Below the pieces are notes generated by a model. The model did no database searches. It was not told where the DNA came from and saw only the letters and a list, made by a program, of their open reading frames with translations. Source: Zoroaster sp. YZ-2022 (taxonomy: Eukaryota > Echinodermata > Asteroidea > Forcipulatida > Zoroasteridae). From it: a stretch of 64,000 bases of DNA. The stretch lies in assembly GCA_029582265.1 (NCBI GenBank), contig CM055831.1:27962189-28026188 (forward strand). Direction: 5' to 3'. Made by a program: the position numbers and the translations under genes. Shown in pieces: positions 60,852-64,000 of the stretch. Each line of letters starts with the position of its first letter. Positions within the stretch are counted from its first letter, which is position 1.

Positions 60852-63543
60852 GTGAGTATTTCAAAATGAAGAATTTTGTGCGACAAATTGCTTTTTACGA
60901 TTACATTTACAGTATGTATTACATTATAGATATAATTGTGCTATAAAATGTGATGTGTGACTCAATTTCAGGAAATAAGAGGACATAGTATAGTATCGTC
61001 CATGTACGTAATTCGCCGCACTCGTGAAATGACGCACCTACCTTTGGCAATAGCATTTCTCGGAAAACTTACAAAACTATGGCGTATTACTGGTTGCATA
61101 AACTTATCTAAGTCGTGCTTGTTCCAGAAATAAAAATGATAGTGAAATTGTATGATTTACTGGAAAGTTAGTGCTTGTGAAAGTGGAAAAAGTTGTTTAA
61201 CCACTGATTTTACTAGATCTATACAAATAGTAAGACTAGTCTTTAGAGATTTACATATGACCTCAATTTTTTTTCACGAACATCTCTGATTTTATTGTTC
61301 TATGCCGTCAACAAGCTGTTGTCTGTGGAAACCAAAATATATGAATGCTTTGCATTTGCAATGATTTTTTAAAGAAATACTGATCCTCAAATTGGACACA
61401 TTCCTTTAGAAGAAGCAAACGAAGACTACTTAAATCGTTGGTGTTTATTTCGGTAGTGGAAAATTATTGAGAAAATGAAACATTAACGTCATGGTTATGA
61501 AAAGAAATCTTTTATTTGACAAAATTTTAACAGCAATTTTACACATTTCAAAGTTTTAAAGTACTTTTTGCAAGAAATTTAACCACCTTCCATTTTATTT
61601 GTCTTTCAAGAATATTGATTAAAAGTTTTGAGAGCTTCTCCAAATTATACCATTTTATTTTAAAAATCGAAAACAATATTTTTATTTTCAAGTTTAAAAA
61701 CAATTTTACAACCATCTGGAATAAGATGAAACATGATTTCAACTGTTTTTCTTCTTGGGTACATTTTCTGTGCCCCCATCAACTTTAACAGTTTGGGGTG
61801 AGTCATTATACCAACATCAATTTTCTGATGACCACAATTCTGTGCGTCTCAAAAAAACGGCACTCAAGACATCCACGCGTATGATCATGTATTGAAATTC
61901 AGTATTTTACAAAAGAATCCTTCACTGAAACAAACTGAAACACCAAACTGCTAATTTCATTTGTAAGTTACCATCCAGTTGATTATATATCCTTAGGTGC
62001 GTCATTTAGGGTAAATTGAGGATACTAGTAATTAGTTGCAGTCAAATTCGAGTCAACTCGTACTTTTACACACTCGTACATTTGCTAACTCGTACTCACG
62101 TAAACTCGTACTTTACGGGACGTCAACTCGTACGTGTGCAAACTCGTAGGCCTACGGATTTTGCATTACTTTTTACTGAATTTCAATTGATTCGAATTTA
62201 TTGTTTAAAAAATTGATTACCGTCGATCGGTTAATTTTAAACATAATTAAAAGAGAGAATAAGCGTATTATTTGGGTGGGAATTTTTTTTAAAGACTTGG
62301 GGGAAAATATTTTGATAAGGCCAAAAAAAAAAAAATCTTGAGTTGCCCTCCACTGACTGACCTAAAACTAGTAAAAGTGCTGAAATCTCGGGTTGTGTTT
62401 TTTTTTCTTTTTTTTCCCCCGTCATTTATATTATAGGCCTAGGCCTATTTGTTAATGAAACTTACCAATTTTCGTATCTGGGTAATAAAGATTTTGTGCT
62501 AAAAAATTTCATGTTTCCTTCACTGAATAGTCCTAAAAACATTTTTCGACAGAAACAAGTTGCACACATTTCACTCGTCCCCACCGCTGCCTTATATCCA
62601 GAAATCAGCTGAGAATTCCTCCAATTGCGTAGTTTTCGGGGGATATCAATTTTTAACCAATTTCTTAAAAATTTTCTCTATTGTCCATATAATTTTGCTA
62701 TAATACGTAAACAAAAAAACGTCCATTTCTGGCCGACCACCTTTATCCTCCATTGACTTTGTGCACAAACATGTGCGTTCGTTTCACTTTTTTTCCAAAA
62801 CCCAACTCCCATAATTCATTAAACGCACAATTCCGAAAAGGCTTATTGGGAGTGATTTTCGCAGGTGCATATTACTGAATGTATAATTATGAATTACATT
62901 TTAAAAGAAAATAAGCATAAATTATTATTTTAATGTGTATTTCGATTGCTGAGGCTTCGTAGTACTGATGAAAAAGGGAAATGTTATGTATTTTGAGAGT
63001 TTGGTCCAAACTTTGGACCCCAGGGGCGCGTTTTCGCGACTGTAACCAGAAACATGTTTGGGCTTTGGTCATTGGTTAAGCGTTTTCACGAGTTCGGTTG
63101 TGCTGCGATGATGTCATTGTTCTGACCAAACGTGAACCGAAGTTTATGATCGGCTACGCTTGGTTTCAAGATGGCGGATTGAAAAAGCAACGAATGTTTT
63201 GTGAATTATTTGTTACTAACATGATGAAATTATTGTTCATATACCAGTATATCTTTCAAGTTTATTACTAGCACTCACGAGTAAGAATTACATCGTATAT
63301 TTTGAGAAGCGTTGATGATTTAACATGTCGCAAACTGAAAAAAAAAATTCTGGTTACGTTCGCGTTTTCGTGTCGCTTTGCCATCTTGTTTCTAGTCAAG
63401 AATATGACGTCAGAAACAAGTTTCTGGTTAGGGTCGCGAAAACATGCAACAGATAACAAGCAGGTTGTTTCGCAACGGAACAGTGGTGAGTTCAAAATGA
63501 AGGTTTTGTGCGAGAAATTGAGGCATAAATAAGCTTTTACGGT
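60852..63543. other. AT-rich DNA, possible first intron
   Basis: No convincing exon was seen. It contains an ACTCGTA motif cluster (62051-62153), the second copy of the dispersed repeat (62570-62850), inverted segments at 63026-63062 and 63412-63446 sharing a GTTTCTGGTTA...TCGCGAAAAC core, and a segment at 63460-63520 resembling the exon/donor region at 60833-60891. Confidence 0.4.
62570..62850. repeat. dispersed repeat, copy 2
   Basis: Partner of 58895-59180, same orientation. It ends near GCACAATTCCGAAAAGGCTT. Confidence 0.65.
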
Positions 63544-63999
63544 AGAATGTCGTATCCGACCGGCACTTTTTCTCATTAAATATAACCAATAAAGTAATCT
63601 TACCTACCTAGTATTTTGTAGTAAGGTGGAGAACATATGGATGATGATGGACATATACTTCAAATTATTCCAGGATATTTATTTCATGAAAAATCAGGCA
63701 TTTTTGGTATACACCGACTTCCTCAGTTGTCGGTCTCATCTTGTAAACTCCACAATTAGTGACCAACACAGTCATTGTACATACGCAGTGGCAACTATAA
63801 TAGGATCCTTCTATTTTCTGAAGGGGAGGATTTTTTTAGAAGGGAAATAAAGTCCGAAAACCATCATAAAAGTGGATTTTAAAGATAGTTTTCGCTTTCT
63901 GTACCACAAAAATCGATAGAATCATTGTTTAACTGGTTAGTGGTTGCAAAAAAAATTCCAAAAAAGCCCTTAAAAAGTGGCGGTCGGATACGACATTCT
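63544..63999. mobile_element. terminal-inverted-repeat element at the window edge
   Basis: AGAATGTCGTATCCGACCG with CACTTTTT at the left is matched by its reverse complement at the right end, 28 bp with one mismatch. The target duplication cannot be judged because the window ends at 64000. The superfamily is not recognised. Confidence 0.8.
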
Positions 64000-64000
64000 T

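Overview
The window is draft eukaryotic (animal) genomic DNA. It is AT-rich and intron-containing, with one 500-N placeholder gap, many small transposons, minisatellites and two degraded non-LTR retrotransposons. The gene content is a cluster of TRIM genes with RING, B-box, coiled-coil and NHL-like propeller regions. Clusters like this occur in marine invertebrates such as echinoderms, hemichordates, lancelets and molluscs. The sequence alone does not let me name the species.

The core (about 1.2-57 kb) is a head-to-tail array of one locus on the + strand. A degenerate relic of a last exon lies at 1208-1700. Gene 1 (8782-19869) is frameshifted. Gene 2 (30070-37457) is intact, 637 aa, RING-Bbox1-Bbox2-coiled coil-NHL. 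Gene 3 (48568-53941) is intact, 589 aa, and lacks most of B-box 1. All three have the same structure: a short non-coding first exon with a YY1-type motif, a long exon carrying RING to propeller blade 1, and a last exon carrying blades 2-6. The introns and flanks are also duplicated. About 7.6 kb at 22.4-30.0 kb recurs almost unchanged at 38.2-47.4 kb.

The main biological signal is in the propeller. Between copies nearly the whole 6-bladed domain is constant. Amino-acid changes concentrate at the same two positions in every blade: just before the GI(A/T) strand, and just after the VVxD strand. Both loop types lie on the top, ligand-binding face of a beta-propeller. This looks like a family of ubiquitin ligases diversifying its recognition surface while the scaffold stays fixed.

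Because the copies align with each other, they provide empty sites that date many insertions. These include hAT-type elements with 8-bp duplications, TTAA-flanked piggyBac-like elements, a MULE-like foldback element with a 10-bp duplication, a 5'-truncated CR1/L2/Rex1-like LINE, a 180-bp MITE carrying CRE palindromes, and tRNA-like units. Three unrelated minisatellites (82-, 84- and 88-bp periods) have each expanded in only one gene copy. From 57 to 64 kb the sequence leaves the array. It holds an interstitial telomere-like tract, a LINE RNase H remnant, a possible first coding exon of another gene at 60789-60851, and a terminal-inverted-repeat element ending at the window edge.
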